Shown here in pieces: positions 30,555 through 41,739 of a DNA stretch of 64,000 bases. This stretch comes from Filosporella fistucella. Taxonomy: Eukaryota > Ascomycota > Leotiomycetes > Helotiales. The notes below the pieces were generated by a model. It did no database searches. It was given only the letters and a program-made list of their open reading frames with translations, and was not told the origin of the DNA. Within the stretch, counting starts at the first letter, position 1. Every line of letters begins with the position of its first letter. A program made the position numbers and the translations under genes. The DNA lies in contig JAQJZZ010000011.1 of NCBI GenBank assembly GCA_030077755.1, positions 1,550,001-1,614,000 on the forward strand. The letters run 5' to 3'.

Positions 30555-31870
30555 CCGTTGTTCTTTTCTTCGGTTAGGTTTCTTTGCGATCCCTACTTCA
30601 TATACGGCCCTTAGGACTTGCTTGGTATCCACTTTTATTGAATTTTTCTTTCTATCTGCGTTTGTTTCGAATTGTTGTTTCGTATTTATGCGGTATTGTA
30701 AAGCATTTTAGACTTAGACCAATGGCACTGATTCTGATCCTGTCTTTTCCCGTATAACACGTATGATTGGCTTCATTATAAAAGAGGTACTGTCTGGATG
30801 AGAACCAATGTAGGAAGTCAAAGACTTACTTTAACGCTAATATTGTACTTTAATGTCGAGGTAATCTAAGGAGCTCAGTTAGCAGATGAATGATTGGATT
30901 TCTAGACACCTTACTATCATGACTTTCGCATAATCCAACCTTCTCGGCACCCCATCGAGGACGAGTACCATATGACCGCGCCCTTTCTCTGGGAGAACAC
31001 GAGTAGGTATGCCCAAATCCAAGCATTCTGAAATGCTCTTAAATTCGTAAACCCTGCCTTCGAAATCGCTTATCAGTTCCAATTTGTTTATGGTAAGAGT
31101 CTAAGCGCTGTCATGTTGATGGGAAAAAGGAAAACAGTAGGATCGATGTTGGGCTTTAGAGGAGCATAATTACGATACTCTCGGGATGATAGAGGAACTT
31201 CATGGTCTCAGAAGCCATTTGATTTGTCGTGCTATCAAGGCTGGTCTACTGACATCCATCCTAACATGTGATACACGGATCGGCCAATAAGAGTTGCATC
31301 ACGGATTTGGGACACCTCACTGTGCATACTGTAATCACATGGCTGTTCATCGAAAGAAGTTATAAGCTATCAATTGATCGAATGCTAAGCCTCTTGTTTA
31401 GTCTTGAAGCTCTGACTACTTCGATATTGGAGGTCCCATAGAAGACACATCTCTCATGTAAGCCCCGCACATTCTTCTTCTCACAGTAATGCTGCTCACA
31501 TAAGTCCCTCCTTAGCATTCAGCCATGTGTAGCATCCTCGTTAATACAAAAACGTTCCGTGGTTGTCCCAGCTCATGTGATAGCGTGACAAGGGTTACCA
31601 ACCTATGTCCTGAAGCTCGAGCTTCGGGCTCGCAGTGCCCTAACCCAAAGGAAGTTCCTCAGGGGTCGAGCACCAGCCGTGATCAGTGCCCAAATCATAG
31701 AGATGAAGGCTATTCACGCTGAAGCTTGCCGCTCATGTATAACTGTTATATGCCGCCGGATGGGTTTTGGAAGAGAATCGGTATAGGGTTCGTGAAAAGG
31801 GTTCGCGTTGGTTCGTGGCTGTTTGTAGTTGTTTTGTGGTGATTCGTGTGTCGTAGTAGTACAATTTATG
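30555..31870. other. Spacer with one possible decayed frame
   Basis: Mostly non-coding. On the minus strand at 30879-31082 a 67-residue frame reads LISDFEGRVYEFKSISECL, LGIPTRVLPEKGRGHMVLVL and GVPRRLDYAKVM. This looks protein-like but is unsupported by neighbours, so it may be a relic. On the plus strand 31525-31722 a Cys-rich frame exists, but its composition gives no family hint and I do not call it a gene. Confidence 0.3.
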
Positions 31871-32728
31871 CTAAGTTATGCTTCGTATAAAGTTATAGAT
31901 TTCCTGAGCAGAGGTAATCTGCAATGTCCAGCACCATTTGATACATTGTCCACAGATTATCCTTGAGACGTCGGGAAATCTGTGGTTCCTATAGTTTTCT
32001 TCAACCTCAGCATCAGAGAGGCCAGGGAATGGGAGCTGGCACGTCATTATAAAATAAATTGTAGTGCCGAGCGCGAACAGATCGTCTTGCACCGTTGCTG
32101 GATCTCGCCAAGATCTGTTCGGCAACGTGAAGCGTTTTCCACTGCATGCTGACGGTTTGGATCCTGCAAGAGATGAGCCTCCAAAATCTGCAATCTTGAG
32201 ACCGAGGTGTTCATCAAGCAGATAGTTCTTGGGATTGATATCGCAATGAACAACATCTGCGTCGTGTAGTAGCTGAACGCCTTCAGCCGCCTCTTGGATC
32301 CATCGAAGTCGTTGGCTTTCAGTCACCGAATCGTTCATATCGAGGAGAAAGGCTTCCAAGTTACCATTTGGCATGTATTCCATGGTGAGGACGCAATCCT
32401 GAGGATCCCAACCAATGATTCTGACTAGGCGAGGGTGTTGGCCAACCTTCCTGTATATCTCGTTCTCAGTTGCTATCTCTCTGCGACTGTCCTCTCCAGC
32501 TTGACCAGGCCATGGCGATTTCATCACATCGCCGCAAGGCAAGATCTCCAAAATACCGGAAGCACCGCTGTCAAGGAATTGACCTTTTGCGTAGCGTACA
32601 TAGTCCTTGATTGCCGGCATCAATGAATGCGGTGCTTGTGTGCCCATGACGGTGATGGTGTTCGAGATAAAAGACAGGTGAGATAACAAAATCAAAGCGC
32701 ATCGATCTCGGTCCTCGGTAAAATACAT
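31871..32728 (-). CDS. Protein kinase with intact catalytic motifs
   Basis: Single exon of up to 285 aa; a start at 32647 (MGTQAPHSLM) is equally possible and gives 258 aa. The kinase fold is complete in outline: a strand with VMKSPW (ATP-anchoring Lys), EIATENEIYRKVGQHPRLV (helix C Glu), VLTMEYMPNGNLEAFL (hinge), VVHCDINPKNYLLDEHLGLK (catalytic loop with Asp and Asn), then IADFGGSS (metal-binding Asp). An activation-loop SWRDPATVQDDLFALG step follows. The C-terminus ends in a short fungal-type tail. Substrate is unknown. Unlike the three pseudokinases it has no DUF3723 partner. Many fungal genomes hold expanded families of such small kinases. Confidence 0.8.
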   Translation of the reverse strand: MYFTEDRDRCALILLSHLSFISNTITVMGTQAPHSLMPAIKDYVRYAKGQFLDSGASGILEILPCGDVMKSPWPGQAGEDSRREIATENEIYRKVGQHPRLVRIIGWDPQDCVLTMEYMPNGNLEAFLLDMNDSVTESQRLRWIQEAAEGVQLLHDADVVHCDINPKNYLLDEHLGLKIADFGGSSLAGSKPSACSGKRFTLPNRSWRDPATVQDDLFALGTTIYFIMTCQLPFPGLSDAEVEENYRNHRFPDVSRIICGQCIKWCWTLQITSAQEIYNFIRSIT

Positions 32729-32856
32729 ACCCGGTCAGCGTTCGATGGTGAAGGGTTCTGAGACTGTGGGGCATTGATCATCTCCATTTATCGTGTTGCT
32801 TCAACCTCAGCAACAACAATACAAACACCGTGCGCGAGAGAAATCAGGGATTGGAG

Positions 32857-33664
32857 TCACAGAAGATCAAAATAGCGGCATCGAAAGCAATTTCGATTGA
32901 ATTGTGATACTGTATGGGAACTCTGGCAGGCGGTGATGCACCCTTCTTTGCGCCATAATGCAAAAACTGCCTCTAAGTCTGTAGCCGGTCGGGCAAGGCT
33001 GACGCAAGCGTAATGAAAGCCCACCTTAAACTCTGTCCCTCCAGCGATCCAGTTCTCCGCGATTTGCGCTTCAATACATATGTGCCTCTGGTGCTCTCCA
33101 TATTCCTGATGCTGCAATCGTCTGTGCCACTCCTGGATCTTGCTCCGATTCTGGATCATCCGCGGTTGTACAGCACTCTTACGTTTCCGACCCCGTTTCT
33201 TTCTGCCCGTTATGGTATCTTTCGCTGCATGCGCCATTTCTGGCTCTGCATCTGCTTTTGGCTCATCCGCCTCCAATGCAGGCCTTTTCCGCTTCCGACC
33301 GCGTTTATCTTTGCCCTTCATGGCATCTTTCCCACCACGTGCCTCCTCAATGTCTTCCGAACTCATAATCTTCGCCTTTCCCTTCCCTAAGTTAGTACTA
33401 AGTTACAGACTTCGTTGATCGGCGAGTTTTGGCTTCGTTGTTCATTCTCATTAAGATTGATTTTTGTTGCTCGAGCGGGGCACAATAGGAAATAGATATT
33501 TGGCCGGCATGGGCAAGCGTCTGTATATGCCTCCGTATGCGTGGTGTTCTTGTCTCATTTATGGTACACGTATTCTGCTTAATCAGGTCATGTAGCGACA
33601 TAATAGCGCCTGCTGTTATTGGCGTTATAGACGTTTGTGGCATTTCATCTTGTTGCCACAAACC
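32857..33664 (-). pseudogene. 3' remnant of a Fot1/pogo-type DNA transposase
   Basis: Reverse frames read ISLHDLIK-like sequence (AIMSLHDLIKQNT), TRTPRIRRHIQTLAHA, MNNEAKTRRSTKS, then after a stop MSSEDIEEARGGKDAMKGK and two copies of a KRGRKRK unit with acidic spacers. This order is typical of the C-terminal tail that follows the DDE domain in fungal Fot1/pogo transposases; the assignment is from memory of the family. The DDE domain itself and terminal repeats are not visible, and the two parts lie in different frames. It is a dead end-fragment. Confidence 0.55.
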
Positions 33665-34039
33665 CACCTCTAAGTTATATTATCAGGCCTTGAGACGGTC
33701 TAAACAGGGAGGGGCTTCGGTGTTTTCCTCCGCATTCTGTCTGGATTGAAGGAAACAAACCCACAAATTGCCCATGCGGACGTGATTTTTCTCTTGTTCC
33801 TAACACCGGACACTGCTGCAAGCAAGCTACGCTTCACTGTTTAAATAACTTAGAGACAAAATATAAGCAATTTCTCAAGAGCTGTTCTCTACTCATACAT
33901 GACTTCCATTCCCATCCAAATCCTTCTCTTTACTCTCTGGTTTTGTCAATTCTAATTGAGACTTCTTTGTAGAATGTTGTTGGATCTGAGCTTCTACGTC
34001 TTGAGGGAGTAAAATTTTAGGGACAGGATATAAACACAT

Positions 34040-34327
34040 CTAAGACAGGATTAATTTGGTTTTTTCTATCGGAAATCTACTTACTAGCTGCTTCTTTGGT
34101 GGGGGGAAATCGTCGGCGGACTGATAAGTAGTATACTGTCCATTCTGACGGATAGTAAATGCTACATCTATACCAGGGATTTTTCCAAGTTTATGAATGT
34201 TCTTAATTAACGTCTTTTTCCTCCTACTTATAGCCTCATTTTGCCTTTTTCGAGTTTTATTTTGCATATTTAGCCGGGTGGATGCTATAGCTCTGGCTGA
34301 GGAATCGAAAGCTTCTAACTTAGGCAT
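34040..34327 (-). CDS. Small MADS-like protein (95 aa)
   Basis: The ATG at 34327 opens a frame with NKTRKRQNEAISRRKKTLI, then NIHKLGKIPGIDVAFTIRQ, then NGQYTTYQSADDF. A basic helix start with RRKKTL, a helix with KL, a hydrophobic strand and an NGxY turn follow the order of a MADS/SRF DNA-binding domain. It is more complete than the two MADS-like sequences at 6378 and 7887. The open frame continues upstream of the ATG as a low-complexity Pro/Arg stretch opposite a G-rich tract, which I do not count as coding. Expression is not assured. Confidence 0.5.
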   Translation of the reverse strand: MPKLEAFDSSARAIASTRLNMQNKTRKRQNEAISRRKKTLIKNIHKLGKIPGIDVAFTIRQNGQYTTYQSADDFPPPKKQLVSRFPIEKTKLILS

Positions 34328-34423
34328 GAAAGAAATAAAGGGCCTAGAAGGAAGCATCAATAGAAGTCGTTTTAAATCACTTGCGCAGGTATGGAATGGA
34401 GGTCCCCAACGACTACTAAGCCA

Positions 34424-34494
34424 CCGGCGGCGGGGGCCAAAAAGGGGGGGGGGACCAAAAAGGCTGGGGAGGAGGAGAAAGGAGGAACTACTCT
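34424..34494 (+). other. G-rich tract with a run of ten G
   Basis: The plus strand has GGCGGCGGGGGCC, a run of about ten G, then GGCTGGGGAGGAGGAG, all within 70 bases. This could fold as a G-quadruplex. It stands out in an AT-rich setting next to the MADS-like gene and may be hard to sequence correctly. Confidence 0.5.
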
Positions 34495-35006
34495 TGCTAT
34501 ATTTAGAACCCAACGGGAGCCTTTTCGAGATCTATGCCAATACCACAGCGAAATAGGTTGGGTGGGGTCGCGTTTTATTTCGGCAGGAGGTTCCCTACAA
34601 GACAGTATTCTATTGTCGAGAATTGGAAAATCTGCAAACGGCCCTATTACTCTCATACTGAGGCTATAGTACGACAAAAGATATGCGCATTTTCATTTCT
34701 CCAGCATGGTCATCTCTTTAGTGCTGTGAGATCAGTCCTGCTGACGACTACAGATGATGGATGGAAGGCTCGAATGTGAGGGTCAGCATAGACAAACCAT
34801 GCCGCTGTAAGGAGTTTTCAATTCAATCCAGCGATAATTGGTAATTTTTGCTCAAGTCCTGCTGCCAGCCTTGCTGACTGCGTTTCCTCACACTTGTGGC
34901 CGTGATGATGACTTGCCATGATACTCTTTGCCACTAGGGATAAGTGCTCACTCGAGGGTGAGTGTTCACTTGGTGGAATAATAATACATCCTGAATCAAT
35001 AATCCC

Positions 35007-36449
35007 TTAGGAATATATTGATATTCCTTGTGGAAAAGTACGGCTTGCAGTGCGCTTGAGAATGGTTATTATGCCCAAACTGCTCCTCATCCACTCCCAA
35101 ACTTTGTCCTGGGCAATGACAGATCGAGTTTTGGTGAGAGCTGGCCTTCTAAGGGCCTCTTCCAGGCGCCGCAAGGCCTCGATATCAATTGGTTGGTGAG
35201 TTCTGCCCTCTGCTTCTAAAGACTGGGCCAACTGGCTTGCCCGTAGCTCTAATTCAGCCAGCTTCTCCTCTGTTTCAACCTTTGCGTTCTGTATGTTCCA
35301 GAGCTCAGCTTCTGCCACCTCCCTCTGCGAGTTTGTTCTTAATTGTAGGTATTCGGAGAGGCTTTCCAATTCCTTGCACCATTGCAGGAGCCGCGGAGCG
35401 CGCAAATTGTCTTGCAGTGCTTGAGAAAGCAACCAGGCGTCTCGAATCATCTCTTCAACTTTGTTGACAGGAATCTGTGGGCGGCGATGAACAGCACAGT
35501 GCCGGATAGATATAGCGCGCCTGAACAGTACTGCCAGCGACTGACCCTGACTTAATGTAATAGCTATCGGAGGGATATCACACTTCGAGAGGGCTTTCCA
35601 CCACTTGCTGAGTTCGACCGCCTCGGGCGCATCCCAGCCTTTGGTCTCCAACATAGACGGAAACCACTTTTCAGCAAACGTATAGCAGCATTCTTCTAGG
35701 AGTCGTTGAGTCTGGGTAAGGATCAAATGCTGAAGACTAGAAGGGAGATATGTAGGATTTGTCGGTGTAATGTCGGAATCGTGTTCATACTTCAGGACTT
35801 TTTGGTCCTTCACTGTAAAGATAGTCGTAATTAGCGTAATACTCCGAGAAGCATTGTAAGGAAGACCGAATTCTTTACCTCCGAGGAAGGCTTCCATTGG
35901 CATAGTCTTTCCCACTTGAAGTATAGCTCCTGGAGGGTTTGTCGTGCCTCGAGCAAGCTTTCTCACACGCCCCGATTTTCTGTCAATGCGACGCTGTCTA
36001 ACCTGCGGAGCATTTTCTAGGGAGGCGCCTTCTGGCGCATGGATATCGGGATAACGAAGGATACCTAGGGAAGGAAGGGCGTCGGGGTTTTTTCCGATTC
36101 TCTGTTCACATTCGGGATTGAAACCGTCGTAGACGCACTTCACAATCAGCGCTGTGTCGTTTCCCGACTCTCGAGGGGAGAAGAGTTTTGGAAAAGTAGC
36201 CTCAGCTACCGACTCTGATTCAAATAGTCGTGCCGCTAGAAGATCTCCCAAAATCCTGCAGATTTTCTCCGAGTCTATTGAATCGGTGAGTTGCTTATGG
36301 TGGAGGTGACCTTTGTGTTTCTCCACCACATTCCGTACCTTACTCCGTTTTCTTAGTTTTGCGAGTTGATCTTTGAAAATATCGCGATAGGCAAGATACA
36401 CCATCTTCTTTTCAAGGTCTAAATCTAATATAGTGGTATCTGAGGGCAT
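35007..36449 (-). CDS. 480-aa protein with a HEPN-like RHxxxH motif and coiled-coil tail
   Basis: One exon. The N-terminal half (residues 1-230) contains LYCxx-free, basic and helical sequence with QRRIDRKSGRVRKLARG. Residues about 280-345 hold SKWWKALSKCDIPPIAI, LAVLFRRAISIRHCAVHRRP and VEEMIRDAWLLSQALQD. The R-H-C-A-V-H step fits the RX4-6H signature of HEPN domains, which in many immunity and toxin systems are metal-independent RNases. The flanking helices have the right kind of spacing. The HEPN call is my inference. The C-terminal 110 residues are coiled coil (AEAELWNIQNAKVETEEKL) ending in PIDIEALRRLEEALRR. A truncated copy of the tail occurs at 10950-11564. Confidence 0.65.
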   Translation of the reverse strand: MPSDTTILDLDLEKKMVYLAYRDIFKDQLAKLRKRSKVRNVVEKHKGHLHHKQLTDSIDSEKICRILGDLLAARLFESESVAEATFPKLFSPRESGNDTALIVKCVYDGFNPECEQRIGKNPDALPSLGILRYPDIHAPEGASLENAPQVRQRRIDRKSGRVRKLARGTTNPPGAILQVGKTMPMEAFLGGKEFGLPYNASRSITLITTIFTVKDQKVLKYEHDSDITPTNPTYLPSSLQHLILTQTQRLLEECCYTFAEKWFPSMLETKGWDAPEAVELSKWWKALSKCDIPPIAITLSQGQSLAVLFRRAISIRHCAVHRRPQIPVNKVEEMIRDAWLLSQALQDNLRAPRLLQWCKELESLSEYLQLRTNSQREVAEAELWNIQNAKVETEEKLAELELRASQLAQSLEAEGRTHQPIDIEALRRLEEALRRPALTKTRSVIAQDKVWEWMRSSLGIITILKRTASRTFPQGISIYS

Positions 36450-36699
36450 AATGAAAGCATCTGGACGAAATCACTGTTGGCGGAGTTGTTCTGGTGAAGC
36501 TCTATATCCTATGATCGTGCACGGACCACATTTTTGAAGCTCGACACCCGCGATTTTGACACCTACCAGATATCTGCCGTACTGATTGCATTTCTTAGTC
36601 AACAAATATTTGACGCCCCAAGCACAAATTGTCGTGGATACTATTACATGGTGTGCTCACTTTGTGCAGAAACTAGCCGTGGCTGACTTGAGACAGGTG

Positions 36700-37164
36700 T
36701 TTCGACAATAATACTTCCGATCTGACCGTTAAATGTCGCCATAGATCTTGGAAAGTTCACCGCGTCATTGTTTGCTCCCAATCAAACGATTTGCATGTAG
36801 CATGCATGGCAGGCTTCAAGGTCAGTATTTTGAGAGTGATCATTATCCGGCTCCAAATCTTACTCTTTTAGAAGCACATACAGGTGTCATTGATCTAGAT
36901 GAAGATGATCTGGTCTCGGTTGAAATAATGTTAAAATACTTGTATTCCGGCAAATACGACGAACCGATTACAGGCCCAAGATATAACATACAACTTAGCT
37001 GATAAATAGAAGATACCGATTTTGATGGGCTTGCAGAGAAGAGGTTCAGATCTACGCTTGACCAAGGGCCTACATCAGAAGAATACCTATCTGTGGTGTC
37101 CGATGTCTACACTTTTCCTACACCAACCAACGATTTACGGGCCACGCTGTCGAGTATGCTATAA
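36700..37164 (+). pseudogene. BTB/POZ pseudogene
   Basis: A BTB domain can be followed across frames. SDLTVKCRHRSWKVHRVIV and AGFK come first, then an intron GTCAGT ... TTTTAG near 36819-36870. EAHTGVIDLDEDDLVSVEIM and LKYLYSGKYDE follow, then LADK, an in-frame TAG where a Tyr codon is expected, and IPILMGL. One base is then missing before AEKRFRSTLD. No intact start is found. The nonsense codon and the deletion mark it as dead. It is distinct from the intact BTB gene at 17602-18802. Confidence 0.65.
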
Positions 37165-37543
37165 TCAATTTCGAGACATGATGGGCAGCACCGATGTACC
37201 AAATTTTATGTTCGTTCGATAACGCCTCACTGAGAGGTCGTTGTTTCTCCTGTGGTCCAAACCAGAATTTCGAAGCACCTCCAGGCGCGCTATCTCATCT
37301 GCGGCAGAGGAGGGATTTCCCTGACACATTGATGAGACCTGGTTGAGCTTTTTAGCAGATGAAGGCAAGATCCAGGTTCTCCGTTGTCAATACAGGTTTT
37401 TGAGATGGGTGGAGCAGATGGACTGCGCCTATAATATAGCACCCATGATCTTTCCCGTTATTGCTTCAAGCCGGCTGTATCTCATTACTCAATCCCGAAC
37501 CAAATATAACACCAAGCAATATGGTAGTCTCATTAATGCGGAG

Positions 37544-39378
37544 TTATAGCAGGAGCCTATTAACTACGATAATAGTGTCTTCTGTAGAGCTTGAACGCTG
37601 CCTCTTCCTTTCCTTTGCCTGTTTTTGTGATGTCTTCTCTCTGATTTCACGCACCTGATTGGTATCCTCCATACCTTTTGGCAGCCTTTGTAAATTTCTT
37701 GGAGGGTTGAGCCTCTTCAAATCACCATGTGAGACGAGGTCTTTGGGCCAGTGGAAGAGCTGGCCACTATGTAGCGTTGCTATATTGAAATGTTTCCCGT
37801 GCGGATCTGTGTAATCCAATTGGCCCCCAGGGATAGGTGTCATGCGCTCTCTTTTGTCAAGTTCCCGGAAGATTAAGAGCATATGAGCATGTGGAACTTC
37901 TTGATTATGAAACTCGAGGCTCCCATCTGGTATTTCAGCTTGGGCAATCGGTCGTCCAGGGGCAAAATACTTTGGTTGAATCGGTGGTGGCTTGGCCAGA
38001 ATAGTCACTAATTCGGGACCCTGATCTACCAGGGAGGAGTTTGGATACAGAGGCTCAATTGAAGATGATGGCTTGCTTACATGTTCAAGAGGCTCTTGCC
38101 GAATTTTTGGAACCGGACAAGTCGCTTTTGACGGCGATCCGAGGACATGTTTGGAACTGTCCTCTGATGGCCTTTGACGTAGTTGGGTTGCTTGAGCCAA
38201 TGCATCGAAATCGGCAGTTACAGGGACCACTACACCCAGATCCTTCATCCAACTAAGGGCCTCAAGAACCTTCTCGTCGTTCTCTTCTTGTAGTTCCTTT
38301 GAGAGAGTAGCCTCCGTGAGAATTTCCCCATTTTCACATTCCACACCTTCCACAACTCCCCTCTCTTGACATGTGAGCCATCGGTTAGGCATGTTTTGTC
38401 GCAAAGCCAGATCGAATACTCCGGGCTTAGTGGTCGAATGTAGTTGGGAGTTCATCTGCACGGTGATCTCAGCTAAGCCCAAATGCCAAAGTGGAGACCC
38501 ATAGTCTGCTTTCCACCTTGCTAGCCTATCCTCAAGGGCGCAATTGGCCTGGTCGGCTTGGGCTTGGGCTTGAGGGGTACGCGGAGATCCAAGAAGAACT
38601 TTGAACCCATAGCGGCGAAGGAGGACAAGAAGTGCACCTAGAATATAGTTAGCCTCGAACGAGAGATGGCCAGGTCCCGTGGCATACCTTTAAACTCCTT
38701 TCCATTATTACACTGCAGAATCGTCATGGGGAAGAAGGCCATGATGAACTGGGCTATACACTCTGCAATTGATTGGGCATGCTTGTTACGGAGAGCATAT
38801 AGCTGGGTGTACTTGCTGTGATGATCCTCAATATGCAAGACCCAGGAGTATTCTCCAGAAGGTTGGTGGCTCATGTCGATTAAGTCGACCTGTACCCTCT
38901 CAAATGTTTGGTGGACACGCGCCGTTGGAGCTTGGGCCTTATGGGCAGAGTTGAGGATACAAGTCAAGCAATGCGCCTTGACCCAATGGCACTCCTCTCT
39001 CTTGATGCCATAATATTCTTGGTCGATGGCTTGAAATAGCAGGTTCCGGCCGGGATGTCCAAGTTTGAGATGCTTGCTAGCAATAATATCAAAAGCTTGA
39101 TCCTGAGGAACAACATATCGAGGGTTTGGGTGTGTCTTGTCATGCTGGCGGTGGAGCCTCTTGTTGAGCAATTCGTAAGAGTGTCGAGCCTCGAATTTGA
39201 TCTTGGAGTCAATCTTGTCCGTAGGTTTAAGGTTCGGGTTATCTAAGAACGCTGAATATCTTATGATTTTGGCCGGAGAAACACGCTCTCGATTAACGTA
39301 TCCATCAGCAGTAATATAATCAAGAAAATCCTCTTTAACCTTAGGAGGAAAGAAAGTTTCCAGTTGCTCGTCAGACAT
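37544..39378 (-). CDS. Integrase (rve-fold) protein of a DNA-transposon or domesticated type, with altered catalytic residues
   Basis: Exons 39378-38688 and 38637-37544 join in phase to give 594 aa. An H2C2-type zinc-binding segment (KHLKLGHPGRNLLFQAI ... HCLTC) precedes an integrase core with FERVQVDLID and TILQCNNGKEF, then after the intron GSPRTPQAQAQADQANCALE. The usual D-D-E triad would be read D, D (in CDNGKEF) and E (in xEQAN). Here the second is Asn and the third is Asp. The gene stands alone, without reverse transcriptase, as in Ginger-like elements. The C-terminal 250 residues hold FRELDKRERMTPIPGGQLDY, of unknown role. Loss of two catalytic residues argues for an inactive or repurposed enzyme. 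Confidence 0.75.
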
Positions 39379-41739
39379 AATTGGAATGATGCACAATGAG
39401 GATTAGCGGGTAAGGTTTTGATCCTATACTCAAGCTGGACTCACATTCAATATATACTCCCGACTGGCGTAGTCTGTTCATGATTCGGCATCTATTCCTA
39501 ATTTGTGACCTTAAATTCATGAATGAGAATGAAAACTCAGAAAGAGCTTAATAATTCCTTCTTCACTTGATGACCTACCTATGATCTGTTGCTGCCACCG
39601 AACCTTGCAACTACTCGATAGGGATTTCGGCGTGATGACACGCATGCTTGCATTGTTCTTGAAATTGGTTTGGGGGGCTTTAGTGATGGCCTGGCACCAT
39701 CACGAGTAAAAGTGGACTTCTCATTGATGACATGCTTGCGGTAGTTCTCCTGAAGAAGAGTGGACTCTGCGCCATCACAAGGAAAATTAGACATAGCTGG
39801 GAGGAAGGGATGTGGGAGATAGCAGTTTGATGTGAAGAAAGTTAGATTCATGAATGGCGGAGCCGATCTATAAACCTGAGTATATGCCTTGGGTCGGGAA
39901 TAAAACGGCTCATGAATAGCATAGCCGATTGATGAACCTGAGTATTCGTGCCCTACTCCAGAACAAAGCTGGAGCCAAGACTGCGATTCATAAATGGCAT
40001 AGCCCCTTCATGACCCTGAGTGGAGTATTTGTGCTTTTCTCCGGAAGAAGATGGCCGCGAAAACTGGAATTCATGAATGGCATAGCCAACTCACGGATCT
40101 AAGTGCTTGCGGGGTATTGGATTCCCAGCTCTACTCAAAAAAGCGGAGAATCACACGAGTATGGCTTCTGATGACACACTCGCATACATAGTACTTCGTA
40201 AGTTACATCGCGGGCTGACATAATTCGCTCACCACTTGGAAAAAAGCCCTGCAATCACATGCCAACAAATGAGATCTCAAAAACTTTCCATGAGAGATTT
40301 CAAGAATCGCTTCTACGATCAAGCTGGGTGTAATTTTTGATCTGCATGGGACCTTATGTTGTAAAGTCATTGAAGGATTAAATTTTAAAAGTGGCTGCGA
40401 ATTCTGCCCCCTCACCCCCCCTCGTGGTACTCGTACAGTACCGAGTGAACATGATGACCTTAAGTGAATACTCACTCATTGTCCGGACATGATGGCATGA
40501 TGACATGATTTCATTGAGTCGAACTTCAATTGTTATGCGGACATGATGACCTTAAGTGAATACTCAATTGTTTTGCGGACCTGAAGACATGATGGTCTTA
40601 CCCTTGGCTGCGCTATCACATGGGAGCGAATGAATATTGATTTAATCAAGTTGCTGGAATTCATGAATATTAAATATGCCTTTCACGAATAGCTTGCCCA
40701 ACCATGAACATTCTTTAAAGGAATTGACCACCATTTATGAATATCCTATGCCAGCCAGGAATCGTTAAATTAATCAACAGCAAGTTGCCACATAACTCGC
40801 TCGGTCATTCATGAATAAGTGGATGATTCTCAGTTTCGCAAGGTGTTTAACTATAAGTACTCCTGCCATAGTCCGGCCCCTGGAAATATCTGCTCTAGAA
40901 TTTAAGAGCTAATATCCAGTTGCAGTCTGATGATAACTGAATCATCCCTACAGTACCATCTTTTCAAGCAGAGCTGACGGCGAAGGAATAATTCCGATCC
41001 TGCAGGGGTAAAAATGCTGACTGAGATTCAATTGTCGACTTTGGGTCCAACAGGATATAGTAGGTAGTCATACAGTAGTTGAACTGGTTTGGACAGATTG
41101 ACGGGGAACGTAGCGATTACACGGGGAAATATTTCGGCGAGCGTTTTGGGCTCGTGCAGGCGCGGTTAAAATTGCGAGGCCTCCTGCATGTGCGATGTGC
41201 AACAAAACTGCCACCTCAGTTGATGCCATTGTGATACAAGGTTGACTCTTTCTCAACTCCTGCTGGATGATTCGACTTCGAGAACAAGACGAAATGGGAA
41301 GCCATTGCAGATGGAGTCTTCCCCGACAATGTGATAACCAGAAAGAAAATATCCACTTCTACTAGCTGAATCCGCTTTCACGAGTCCCAAAACATGGGTA
41401 TGTCATCATTGCTGCAGAATTATAGAGGGGTCAATCCCGTGAATGCCCTCGCACCGGCTCACCAGGCTTGTCATTGTCCGGGGTCATTATTACGGACGTG
41501 TACATGAGTTAGTCAAAACATAATTCTCATGCTTCGTACTGTATTAAGGTAACAGTTCCAATGTCACGAAGATCTACCTGAAAAGGAACAATCCCGGATT
41601 CATTAATTGGCTTCTCCTTCTAGCGTTGAATTTGCTAAAGTGGCATTTGGAACTGTTTGGCTGGAGGGGCAACTACGAAGTCTGTGACTCGTGGGGTGAC
41701 TTGTGGAAACAAAACACAAGGCGTGAGCCTCATCATTTT
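39379..41739. other. AT-rich repeat-bearing spacer without genes
   Basis: I see no gene in this 2.3-kb stretch. It contains a four-copy degenerate repeat (39845-40140) and a second repeated phrase, ACATGATGACCTTAAGTGAA followed by TACTCA, at about 40450 and 40540. The words TCATGAAT and ATTCATGAA recur throughout 39480-40830, giving many small palindromes. Confidence 0.4.
39845..40140. repeat. Degenerate tandem repeat, four copies of about 63-83 bp
   Basis: Units beginning ATTCATGAATGGC(A/G)(T/G)AGCC occur at 39845, 39908, 39986 and 40069. Each is followed by TGA(A/C)CCTGAGTAT-like sequence and a less conserved spacer. The head of each unit contains the palindrome TTCATGAA. Confidence 0.6.

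Noticed and set aside
31525..31722. Cys-rich 65-residue frame as an effector
   Set aside because: There is no signal peptide, no family resemblance and no supporting context.
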